40,792 nucleotides of DNA from an archaeon (GTDB taxonomy: Archaea > Nanobdellota > Nanobdellia > SCGC-AAA011-G17 > PNOQ01). Positions 9,829-17,509 of the stretch are shown one piece after another. The notes beneath the pieces are model-generated. The model was not told where the DNA came from. It searched no databases and saw only the letters and a list, made by a program, of their open reading frames with translations. Every line of letters starts with the position of its first letter. Within the stretch, counting starts at the first letter, position 1. The position numbers were made by a program, and so were the translations under genes. Where the stretch lies: contig JAIOSD010000020.1 of assembly GCA_021107835.1 (NCBI GenBank), forward strand, positions 1 through 40,792. The letters run 5' to 3'.

Positions 9829-10506
9829 CTAACTAATCAAAGTCCCAACAAAATCTTTCCCTTTTAACAAACTATCTAAATTCTTCAAATCATTAGAAAC
9901 AATATAAGTTTTAATTTTAGAACGATTAATTATCTTAGCAGCAGATTGATCTAAAACAAAATGTTGCCCCGCCTTAAACTTAATCTTATTAACCCGTAAC
10001 ATAAAATCTTTAAAACTAACAGAAGGAATAAATTTAGCATTTTTACTTATTTTAGGATTAGAAGTATACAAACCATCAACATTAGTCATATTAATTAAAT
10101 AATCTGCTTTTATCATCTCAGCAACTTCAGCAGCATTACCATCCGAAGTCATATTCTTTTGCATTCCTAAAGCACCACACACAACTAATTTTCTCAAATG
10201 CAAAGCACTTTTAACACCATGTAAAGTTTCAGGGATAGTTTCTTTCATTCCAAACACCCCACTAACCAACCTAGCATTTAATCTAGTAGTCGCAATACCA
10301 ACAATACTCAAAATTTCTTGTTTAGAACCAACATGTCTCAAACCTTCAATATATTTCCTAGCAGTACTTCCACCACCAGTAACAATAACAATTTTATTCT
10401 TACGAGAAAACTTTTTAATAAATTTAGCAAATTTCTTCAAATAACTATAATCCACTTTATCAGGAACAATAATAGAACCACCTAAACTTATCACCACTTT
10501 TTTCAT
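9829..10506 (-). CDS. pyrH: UMP kinase (archaeal PyrH, amino acid kinase family)
   Basis: PyrH phosphorylates UMP to UDP with ATP in pyrimidine nucleotide synthesis. The start ATG 10506 gives 225 residues, the usual archaeal size. The N-terminal MKKVVISLGGSIIVPDKVDY, the glycine motif VTGGGSTARKYIEG and the segment DGNAAEVAEMIKADYLINMTNVDGLYT (cut here by the base limit only in meaning, not length) are typical of the amino acid kinase fold. An open frame extends 23 codons upstream but would run through the promoter. A CTTTAAATA box 24-32 nt upstream supports a leaderless start here. Confidence 0.92.
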   Translation of the reverse strand: MKKVVISLGGSIIVPDKVDYSYLKKFAKFIKKFSRKNKIVIVTGGGSTARKYIEGLRHVGSKQEILSIVGIATTRLNARLVSGVFGMKETIPETLHGVKSALHLRKLVVCGALGMQKNMTSDGNAAEVAEMIKADYLINMTNVDGLYTSNPKISKNAKFIPSVSFKDFMLRVNKIKFKAGQHFVLDQSAAKIINRSKIKTYIVSNDLKNLDSLLKGKDFVGTLIS

Positions 10507-10527
10507 ACTAATAAATTTAATAAAGCA

Positions 10528-10538
10528 ATATTTAAAGC
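10528..10538 (-). promoter_or_regulatory. TATA box of pyrH
   Basis: On the minus strand this reads GCTTTAAATAT. It lies 22-32 nt upstream of ATG 10506, which supports the shorter pyrH start and a leaderless transcript. Confidence 0.6.
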
Positions 10539-10583
10539 TTACTAACAAAAAATAACCACTTACAAGTAAACACAATAGAAAGA

Positions 10584-10592
10584 TTTATAAAG
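10584..10592 (+). promoter_or_regulatory. TATA box of the lipoprotein gene
   Basis: TTTATAAAG lies 27-35 nt upstream of ATG 10619 and is divergent from the pyrH promoter about 45 bp away. Confidence 0.55.
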
Positions 10593-10618
10593 GAAAAACA
10601 AAAATAAAAGCTAGAAAA

Positions 10619-11182
10619 ATGATTAGTTTAAAAAAAACATTATATTTTACAGGGGGGTTACTTTTAGCAGGATGTACTACTCAAAAAAGTAGTGTACCAA
10701 ATCCAAGAGTAACACCTTATGTCAACGCAGCACATCAAGTTGTAGAAAATCTTGAATCCGGAGCAACAGATAGCACAATAACACATAATGGACTAACTTA
10801 TCAAGTAGTATTACCAAAAAAAAATGAAATCTTAAGAATTGATATTTTAGGCTACCTAACAGATAACATCCGAGATAATAACGGAATTCGTTCAGCAAGT
10901 TTAGGTTTTTACAAAGATGATGTAACACTAACTGTTCAAGAAGCAGGAAGAATGACACCAAGTCATCAGTTTACTTTTAGTGAAAAAGGCCCATACATGG
11001 GGGTAAGAACCGCAGTAAAAGATGCAACAATTTATGATTTAAGTCTATTCGGTGCAAAAACCAAAATTAACAGGATACCACAAACCCTAGAAAACATGAG
11101 TGAATTAGATGAACCCCATAGTAAAGAATTTACAGGACACACAAGTTCAGAACTATTTGTTCAAGCTAGTTTAAGAAGATAA
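10619..11182 (+). CDS. Predicted lipoprotein of unknown function
   Basis: The 187-residue protein begins MISLKKTLYFTGGLLLAGCT: a short positive n-region, a hydrophobic stretch and a bacterial-type lipobox LAGC with the cysteine at residue 19. This predicts diacylglyceryl modification and anchoring at the outer face of the membrane. The rest is soluble and beta-rich (TYQVVLPKKNEILRIDIL, LTVQEAGRM), with no family I recognise. Archaea rarely have bacterial lipoprotein machinery, but a clear Lgt gene lies at 27896 in this window, which makes the lipobox more credible. Confidence 0.75.
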   Translation: MISLKKTLYFTGGLLLAGCTTQKSSVPNPRVTPYVNAAHQVVENLESGATDSTITHNGLTYQVVLPKKNEILRIDILGYLTDNIRDNNGIRSASLGFYKDDVTLTVQEAGRMTPSHQFTFSEKGPYMGVRTAVKDATIYDLSLFGAKTKINRIPQTLENMSELDEPHSKEFTGHTSSELFVQASLRR

Positions 11183-11229
11183 TTCTAATTAAGAGAAAAT
11201 ATTATAAACAAAAGAATTTTTCAATCATT

Positions 11230-11418
11230 ATGGATTATCATACTTTATCAGATATAGGCAATTATGTTATGAAAGGATTAGAAACTGCATCAGAGATTGG
11301 ATGGTGCAGTATTCTTCCAATCCTTATACTCAAAGCAGGGTATGATATTTATACAAAAAAACCAAAAGAAAATAATATATCTCCAAATGAATTAGAAAGA
11401 AAGTCTAATCAACAGTAA
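11230..11418 (+). CDS. Small single-span membrane protein
   Basis: The 62-residue protein has a central hydrophobic segment (GWCSILPILILKAGYDIY, about residues 24-41) and a charged, hydrophilic tail. ATTATAAAC lies 21-30 nt upstream of the ATG, supporting a real leaderless gene. The last 14 bp overlap the 3' end of the convergent DUF357 gene. Function is unknown. Confidence 0.5.
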   Translation: MDYHTLSDIGNYVMKGLETASEIGWCSILPILILKAGYDIYTKKPKENNISPNELERKSNQQ

Positions 11419-11683
11419 ACAATCTACTATCCTTAACTAAAAATATTTTACTTCTAGCACCAGCATCTAACCAACCATGTGCATAATTTAAAGCTGCAAA
11501 AGCATTAATCAAATCGCCCTTAGAATAAAAATGCTTAGCATCAGAAATATAACAAGAAATCATATTTAAAAAATCTTCAGCAAGAACTTTATCCTTTCCA
11601 ATATTCTTCTTAGCCATTTCAAAAGCTTCTTCACTAATTGAAAAATACTTCTCAACCTTTCCTTTAGTTATTTTATCTTTCAT
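11405..11683 (-). CDS. DUF357 family protein
   Basis: The 92-residue sequence fits archaeal DUF357: an N-terminal helix (KVEKYFSISEEAFEMAKKNI), then LAEDFLNMISCYISDAKHFY and the conserved FAALNYAHGWLDAGAR. The family is a short helical bundle restricted mainly to archaea, with no assigned biochemical role. Length is normal. Its 3' end overlaps the convergent small membrane protein gene by 14 bp. Confidence 0.8.
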   Translation of the reverse strand: MKDKITKGKVEKYFSISEEAFEMAKKNIGKDKVLAEDFLNMISCYISDAKHFYSKGDLINAFAALNYAHGWLDAGARSKIFLVKDSRLFTVD

Positions 11684-11733
11684 AAATCTCTCTAAAATAA
11701 AACCTTTATAAAACTTTACAACAAAACAAAGAT

Positions 11734-12132
11734 ATGGAATTCCAAGTAAAATCTACAAAAAAACAAGAAATAATAGATATAACAGCACAAATAAAGCAAA
11801 TTCTAAAAGAATCACAAACAAAAAAGGGTATCCTAATAATTTACACACCACACGCAACAGCAGCAATAATAATAAACGAAAATTATGATCCAAATATTTG
11901 TGATGATATCTTAGAAGCATTAGATAACTTAATCCCTCAAGGAAAGTGGAGACATGACAAAATAGACAATAACGCAGCAGCACACATAAAAGCCTCAATT
12001 ATAGGTCCTTCACAAACAATACCAATAAAAGATAACAAATTACAACTAGGAACCTGGCAAAATTGTATGTTAGCAGACTTTGATGGCCCAAAAAATAGAA
12101 GAGTAATAGTAAATATTATACAAAATAAATAA
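11734..12132 (+). CDS. YjbQ/UPF0047 family protein (secondary thiamine-phosphate synthase type)
   Basis: The 132-residue sequence has the whole UPF0047/YjbQ signature: YTPHATAAIIINENYDP, then HDKIDNNAAAHIKASIIGPS, IPIKDNKLQLGTWQNC and DFDGPKNRRVIV. Some members have weak thiamine phosphate synthase activity, but the true physiological reaction is not settled. Conserved His and Asp/Asn residues form the presumed active site. CCTTTATAAAAC at 11703-11713 is a good TATA box for a leaderless start. Length is normal. Confidence 0.88.
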   Translation: MEFQVKSTKKQEIIDITAQIKQILKESQTKKGILIIYTPHATAAIIINENYDPNICDDILEALDNLIPQGKWRHDKIDNNAAAHIKASIIGPSQTIPIKDNKLQLGTWQNCMLADFDGPKNRRVIVNIIQNK

Positions 12133-12161
12133 TTATAAACAAACTAGTATTCTCTTTTCCA

Positions 12162-12752
12162 ATGTTTCCTACACAAAAAAAAGGTATAGTTATCGCTATA
12201 GACGGCCCACCTAAAGCAGGAAAAAATATTCAAACAAGCATTATTAAAGATTATCTAAATTTTTTAACTGGAAATGATATATATTCTCCCTCCGAACCTT
12301 GGGCTAGCCTAGAATCTAAAGACAGAAAAAAGCGGATTCAATATATAAAAGATATAACTCTACAAGAACAAACCAGTGTAATATTATATGCATATCATTG
12401 TTCATCTTTTGCATATATGCACGCACAAGGAATGCCTATAGAAGAAATAGTTAAAGCAAATATGGAGTCTATAGTTCCAGATTTAACATTCTTACTAAAT
12501 GCCCCAACAGGAGTGCTTTTAGAAAGATCAAATCCCGAAGAAAGAGAAAAATTCGAAACTGAAGGATTTTTAGAAAGATTAAATCAAAATTTCCAAGATA
12601 TAGATAATTACCTAGCAAAATTAAACAGAGCAAGAGAACCGTTTGGAGTTTATCCCACTGAAACTATAATAAGAATAAACGCAAATCAAGATTCAGAAGA
12701 GGTTTTCAGAGACATAAGACCTCACCTAAATTGGTTAATGAGGAATACATAA
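12162..12752 (+). CDS. Divergent thymidylate-kinase-like P-loop protein
   Basis: The 196-residue protein aligns with dTMP kinase, which makes dTDP from dTMP. The P-loop is IDGPPKAGKNIQ, with Asn where Ser/Thr normally coordinates magnesium. The SEPW segment (about residues 44-47) matches the EPG/EPW phosphate region. HCSSFAYMHAQGMPIEEI matches the SSLAYQ motif and PDLTFLLNAPTGVLLERS matches the PDLTILLDV strand. The catalytic Asp-Arg pair before SSLAYQ is replaced by Tyr-Ala, and the spacing from the P-loop to this motif is shorter than usual. Its stop overlaps the thyX start (TAATG), so the two are translationally coupled. It may be an unusual dTMP kinase, a partner of ThyX or inactive. Confidence 0.75.
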   Translation: MFPTQKKGIVIAIDGPPKAGKNIQTSIIKDYLNFLTGNDIYSPSEPWASLESKDRKKRIQYIKDITLQEQTSVILYAYHCSSFAYMHAQGMPIEEIVKANMESIVPDLTFLLNAPTGVLLERSNPEEREKFETEGFLERLNQNFQDIDNYLAKLNRAREPFGVYPTETIIRINANQDSEEVFRDIRPHLNWLMRNT

Positions 12753-13660
12753 TGTCTAAAATACAAAGAGCAACATCACCAGAATTAGAAGCAATACTAG
12801 GAGAAACTTTCCCAGTCCTAGATGATGGATTTATTAGGGTAATAGACTATATGGGAAATGATCAATCAATAGTTCAAGCAGCAAGAGTTTCATATGGGGC
12901 AGGAACAAAAAAAGTCTCAGAAGATAGAGGATTAATTAGATATCTCTTAAGAAACAATCACACAACTCCTTTTGAAATGGCAGAACTAAAACTCCATGTC
13001 AAAGTACCAATGGACGCATGGAGACAATGGATACGCCATAGAACAGCTTCAGTAAACGAAATTAGCTCACGTTATTCAATAGTCACCAATACTGCTCAAA
13101 AAACAGATCCAAATGAATGGAGAATCCAAGGAACAGGAAACAAACAAGGTAGTGAAGGAGTTCTAGATCCAGAAATAGGTAAAAAATTAACACAAGAAGA
13201 AGAAATTTTTCAAGAATATGCTAAAGCAACCTACGAAGGGAGAATAGCTAAAGGAGTAGCAAGAGAACAAGCAAGAAAAGATATTCCATTATGCACCTAC
13301 ACCGAAGCCTATTGGAAGATGGATCTACATAATTTACTACATTTTTTAGATTTAAGGATGGATCCACATGCACAACAAGAAATTAGATCATACGCAGATG
13401 TAATCGGAAATGAAATAGTTGCTAAATGGGTTCCTCTAACATGGGAATCATTTGAAGATTACAAAATAAACGCAAGAGGATTAACAGGTTTAGAAGATCC
13501 TTTAATTGGTGCCCTAATAAATAATCAACCAGAAAATGCAGTTAAACTTGCAATATCTTATGGCTGGTTAGAACAAGGAAAGAAAGGATTAAAGAATAAT
13601 AGGGAAAGACAAGAATTTGAAATCAAAGCTAAAAGGTGGAAATTACCTATTCCCTGGTAA
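12752..13660 (+). CDS. thyX: Flavin-dependent thymidylate synthase ThyX
   Basis: ThyX methylates dUMP to dTMP using FAD, NADPH and methylene-tetrahydrofolate. The 302-residue protein contains the ThyX motif RHRTASVNEISSRYS (RHR-x7-S type, FAD binding) and an upstream HTTPFEMAELKLHVKVP segment. Near the C-terminus LLHFLDLRMDPHAQQEIRSY is the substrate-binding region. I take ATG 12752, which overlaps the tmk-like stop codon; the in-frame TTG 12731 lies inside the upstream gene. It is longer than minimal ThyX (about 220) because of a C-terminal extension. No ThyA is seen. Confidence 0.95.
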   Translation: MSKIQRATSPELEAILGETFPVLDDGFIRVIDYMGNDQSIVQAARVSYGAGTKKVSEDRGLIRYLLRNNHTTPFEMAELKLHVKVPMDAWRQWIRHRTASVNEISSRYSIVTNTAQKTDPNEWRIQGTGNKQGSEGVLDPEIGKKLTQEEEIFQEYAKATYEGRIAKGVAREQARKDIPLCTYTEAYWKMDLHNLLHFLDLRMDPHAQQEIRSYADVIGNEIVAKWVPLTWESFEDYKINARGLTGLEDPLIGALINNQPENAVKLAISYGWLEQGKKGLKNNRERQEFEIKAKRWKLPIPW

Positions 13661-13661
13661 A

Positions 13662-15563
13662 TCATAACCCATCTTCAATCTTCTTAACACACTCAGGATT
13701 AACAAGAGTCGTAGTGCTTTTTATTTTTTCCCCAATCAACAAACTTTTCAAAATCCTACGCATAATCTTCCCAGATCTAGTTTTAGGTAAATCATCAACA
13801 AAATAAATTTCCTTAAGAGACGCAATCGGTCCTATACGAACTCTAACATCATTCACTAACTTCTTCTTCAAAACATCCGAAGGCTTTCCCTTCTCCAAAA
13901 CAACAAAAGCAACTGGGACTTCTCCACGAATCTTATCAGGAACAGAAACAATTGCAGCTTCATTCACACAATCATCATCATCCAATGCGTTTTCCATTTC
14001 TGCAGTTGATAATCTATGTCCTGCAACTTTTATCACATCATCTATTCGACCAGTCAATCTAATATTCCCATCCTTATCCATAAACGCCCCATCCGAAGTA
14101 TCATATTTATTTTTAAATTTAGACCAGTAAGTTTCTTTGTATCTTTTCTTATTTCTAAAAACCCCCTGCAACATTCCCGGAGCAAAAGGAGATAACTGCA
14201 CAAGGTGCCCAGGCTTTCCAACCCTAACTTTATTCCCTTTCCCATTTACAATTGCCATCTTTATTCCAGGAAAAGGTTTTCCAGCATAACTAGGAATAAA
14301 AGGTCCAACACCAGGCAAAGAATTTATAACATTAGCACCAGTTTCAGTCTGCCACCAAGTATCAATCAAAGGTAACTTAGACTTACCAATTTTCTTAAAG
14401 TACCAATTCCAAGCATCTTCATCTATAGGTTCACCTACAGTACCCAAAATTTTCAAAGAGTTTAAATTATACTTCTTCAAATATTTCTCTCCAAATTTCA
14501 TAAACAACCTAATAGCAGTGGGAGCAGTATAAAACACATTAACTTTATTCTCCTGTATAATCTTCCACCATCTTCCAAAATTAGGAAAATCCGGCGAACC
14601 TTCATAGATTAACAAAGTCGCTCCCAAAGACAAAGGTCCATAACAAGAGTATGTATGCCCTGTAATCCAACCTACATCTGCAGTACACCACATAATATCA
14701 TTCTCATGTAAATTAAAATTAAATTTACTAGTTGTAGAAGCCTGAGTCAAATATCCACCAGTATCACGCATAACTCCTTTTGGTTTTCCAGTAGTACCAG
14801 AAGTATACAAAATGAATAAAGTATCTTCAGATTTCATAATTTTAGGTTTACAAAAAGATTTTTCCTTCCTTATCTCTTTAGTATAATTAATAAATCCCTT
14901 AGGAACTTTCTTCTCAAGTCTAGGCACAACAATAACTTTCTTAACTTTAGTTCCTTTAACAGCTTTCTTAACTTTTTTTAACAAATCAACTTTCTTCCCT
15001 TTTCTAAAATATCCATCCGCAGTGATAAGAACTTTAGATTTCCCATCCTTCATTCTAGATTGCAAAGCCTCTTCAGAAAAAGCAGAGAAAACAACAGAAT
15101 GAATCGCACCAATTCTTGAGCAAGCCAACATAGAAATTATTACTTCAGGAATCATTGGAAGATAAATAGAAACTACATCCCCTTTCTTAACTTTTAATCT
15201 TTTTAGAAGATTTGCGAATTTGTTTACTTTTTCATGTAACTCTTTATATGTTATTTTTATTGGTTTTTCTTTAGTAGGTTCAGGCACCCAGATCAAAGCA
15301 GTCTTATTTAATCTAGTTTCCAGATGTCTATCTAAACAATTCATAGAAGCATTTAACTTTCCACCAACAAACCATTTAAAATAAGGTAATTTTTCTTTGT
15401 AAGGCAATTTCCACATAGTATCCCAATCTAATTCTTTGGCTTGTTCTTCCCAAAATTTTATAGGTTCTTGAAAGTAAACTTTCTTAGAACTAATCCAAGC
15501 CCCTTCTTTCATTTCCTTTGTAGGCCAATACTTACTTCCTCTTTTTGTTACATATTTTACCAA
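13662..15563 (-). CDS. acs: AMP-forming acetyl-CoA synthetase
   Basis: Acs interconverts acetate, ATP and CoA with acetyl-CoA, AMP and pyrophosphate. The 633-residue protein has the adenylate motif ILYTSGTTGKPKGVM, the WWQTETG motif, the hinge GRIDDVIKVAGHRLSTAEME and the catalytic lysine segment KTRSGKIMRRIL. Length is normal. The start is a TTG 2 bp after the hppA stop; the first internal ATG would remove conserved N-terminal sequence. The tight link to hppA suggests that pyrophosphate is handled together: either removed to drive acetate activation, or used to make ATP from acetyl-CoA in the reverse direction. Propionate could also be a substrate. Confidence 0.92.
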   Translation of the reverse strand: MVKYVTKRGSKYWPTKEMKEGAWISSKKVYFQEPIKFWEEQAKELDWDTMWKLPYKEKLPYFKWFVGGKLNASMNCLDRHLETRLNKTALIWVPEPTKEKPIKITYKELHEKVNKFANLLKRLKVKKGDVVSIYLPMIPEVIISMLACSRIGAIHSVVFSAFSEEALQSRMKDGKSKVLITADGYFRKGKKVDLLKKVKKAVKGTKVKKVIVVPRLEKKVPKGFINYTKEIRKEKSFCKPKIMKSEDTLFILYTSGTTGKPKGVMRDTGGYLTQASTTSKFNFNLHENDIMWCTADVGWITGHTYSCYGPLSLGATLLIYEGSPDFPNFGRWWKIIQENKVNVFYTAPTAIRLFMKFGEKYLKKYNLNSLKILGTVGEPIDEDAWNWYFKKIGKSKLPLIDTWWQTETGANVINSLPGVGPFIPSYAGKPFPGIKMAIVNGKGNKVRVGKPGHLVQLSPFAPGMLQGVFRNKKRYKETYWSKFKNKYDTSDGAFMDKDGNIRLTGRIDDVIKVAGHRLSTAEMENALDDDDCVNEAAIVSVPDKIRGEVPVAFVVLEKGKPSDVLKKKLVNDVRVRIGPIASLKEIYFVDDLPKTRSGKIMRRILKSLLIGEKIKSTTTLVNPECVKKIEDGL

Positions 15564-15564
15564 T

Positions 15565-17430
15565 TTACATCAACAACACAAACAACAACGAAATTATCGC
15601 TATCAATTTAATCAAAATATTTAAAGCAGGCCCAGCGGCATCCTTGAGACTGTCCCCCACACCATCACCAACAACACTCGCTTTATGAACAACAGAACCA
15701 TACCGAGTTTCTTCGATAAGTTTCTTAGCATTATCCAAGGAACCCCCAGCATTTGCCATAAAAATAGACAATAAAAAAGCTGAAACAACCGCACCAGCAA
15801 TCAAACTCCCCAAAACAGCAGAACCTAATAAACTCCCAACAGCAAAAACCAAAACAATAACAATCAAAACAGAGATTAACATCTCCCGAATTGAATTCTT
15901 TGTAGCAATCTCAATAGGGGCATTATAATCCAGTTTCCCAGACTTAAACTGGCTACGAACATTTGCAACAATTTTACTAGAAGTTCTACCAACCGCACCA
16001 ATAACTAAAGAAGAAAACAAAAACGGAATAAACCCTCCAATAAATAAAGCAGCCATATTCTCAATTTGTAAAATATCAATAACATTTATCTCAGCAATAA
16101 CAATAAAACTAGCTAATAATGTCAAAACAGTCAAAGCAGCAGAAGAAATCGTAAAGCCCTTACCAATAGCAGCAGTAGTATTCCCTAATGAATCCAACTT
16201 AGAAGAATTAATCTTAGCCTTCTTACTCCCAGACAACTCCGCAATCCCAGCAGCATTATCAGTAATTGATCCAAAAATAGTAGAAGCTAACACAACCCCA
16301 GTTATACTTAACATACTAACCGCAGAAATCGCAATTCCTAATAATCCAAGAAAATAATAAGAAAGCACCATAACCAAACTAATAACAATAACAGGAACAA
16401 TAGTCGATAATAATCCATTTGATAACCCTGCCAAAACATTCAAAGCCGCCCCACTCTCAGCAGCTTTAGCAATTCTTTTTGTTGGAGCAAACTTAATAGA
16501 AGTAAAGTAAAATACACTAAACCCAATTAATACACCACCAACTAATCCATATAAAATAGGCATAAAAAAACTATTCAAAAATAGATAAGATAATCCCAAA
16601 ATAAAAATTCCTGCAACTAATAAAGAATCCAATACTGAATAAATCCTTTTTTGCTGAACAACTAATATTGAAACTAAACAAGAAATTATTCCAATTGCAG
16701 CTAAAGTTAATGGAACAAAGATATTCATTCCAAGAGCACTAAGTAATACCATTGTAGCAATTATTGAAGCAACATAACTCTCAAATAAATCAGAAGACAT
16801 TCCTGCGACATCTCCAACATTATCTCCAACTAAATCTGCTATAACCGCGGGATTTTTCGGAGAATCTTCCGGTAAACCTTTCTCAATTTTACCAGTTAAA
16901 TCTGCAGATAAATCAGCAGATTTAGTAAATATTCCTCCCCCAACTCTCATAAACAAAGCAACTAAGGATGCTCCAAAAGCAAAACCATACAAGATTTTAG
17001 GATCACCAAATAAACTCTGTAAAATAATTATAGCAATTAAACCAAAAAACATAGCAAAAATACTGACCCTCAAACCAGAAAGATAAGCAATTTTCATTCC
17101 AGAATGCACACTTTTCTTAGAAGCTACCACAGTTAAAACATTAGCTTTAGTAGCAACATCCATTCCAACCCGACCAATAACCAGAGATAACAAAGCACCA
17201 AAAAAGAAAGTTATGGCAAAAGCATAACTAAAAAGTAAGATAATTAAAGAAATCCCCAAAATCAGAATCCACAAAACGTTATGTTCTATCTTCAAAAAAG
17301 TTTTAGAACCCTCTCTAATCTTTTTAGAAAAATCATTCATAGACTTATTACCAGTTTTTTTGCTTTTTATCCAGATATTAAAGATTACAAGAAATACAAT
17401 CGCAGCAACTAAAGCAACTAATATAATCAT
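15565..17430 (-). CDS. hppA: Membrane-bound ion-translocating pyrophosphatase
   Basis: This integral membrane enzyme couples pyrophosphate hydrolysis to H+ and/or Na+ export. The 621-residue protein has about 15-16 hydrophobic segments. The catalytic loops are visible: GGGIFTKSADLSADLTGKIE, then IADLVGDNVGDVAGMSSDLF, and near the C-terminus VVGDGVGDSLKDAAGP. The motif GNTTAAIGKG has Ala and Gly where K+-independent enzymes have Lys and Thr, so it should be K+-dependent. The Glu three residues after Asp in SSDLFESY matches the gate position of Na+-pumping relatives such as Thermotoga. A TTTAAA box about 26 nt upstream supports a leaderless start. It is the first gene of the hppA-acs operon. 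Confidence 0.93.
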   Translation of the reverse strand: MIILVALVAAIVFLVIFNIWIKSKKTGNKSMNDFSKKIREGSKTFLKIEHNVLWILILGISLIILLFSYAFAITFFFGALLSLVIGRVGMDVATKANVLTVVASKKSVHSGMKIAYLSGLRVSIFAMFFGLIAIIILQSLFGDPKILYGFAFGASLVALFMRVGGGIFTKSADLSADLTGKIEKGLPEDSPKNPAVIADLVGDNVGDVAGMSSDLFESYVASIIATMVLLSALGMNIFVPLTLAAIGIISCLVSILVVQQKRIYSVLDSLLVAGIFILGLSYLFLNSFFMPILYGLVGGVLIGFSVFYFTSIKFAPTKRIAKAAESGAALNVLAGLSNGLLSTIVPVIVISLVMVLSYYFLGLLGIAISAVSMLSITGVVLASTIFGSITDNAAGIAELSGSKKAKINSSKLDSLGNTTAAIGKGFTISSAALTVLTLLASFIVIAEINVIDILQIENMAALFIGGFIPFLFSSLVIGAVGRTSSKIVANVRSQFKSGKLDYNAPIEIATKNSIREMLISVLIVIVLVFAVGSLLGSAVLGSLIAGAVVSAFLLSIFMANAGGSLDNAKKLIEETRYGSVVHKASVVGDGVGDSLKDAAGPALNILIKLIAIISLLFVLLM

Positions 17431-17509
17431 AAGTTAAAACTCAAATCCCAAGTTTAAATAATTTCCTATACGATAATTTTATATAATCCCAATTTCAAAT
17501 TTAACTAAA
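17431..17509. promoter_or_regulatory. Bidirectional promoter between hppA-acs and the OFOR-hydrogenase operon
   Basis: This 79-bp gap holds two TATA boxes pointing away from each other. AGTTTAAATAAT (17451-17462) lies about 26 nt from hppA ATG 17430 on the minus strand, and TTTATATAA (17478-17486) lies about 26-30 nt from ATG 17510 on the plus strand. Both imply leaderless mRNAs. The arrangement would allow joint control of the two energy operons; no clear operator palindrome was seen. Confidence 0.6.

Noticed and set aside
10507..10575. 23-codon extension of pyrH
   Set aside because: It crosses the pyrH promoter, and UMP kinases begin at MKKVVISLGGS.
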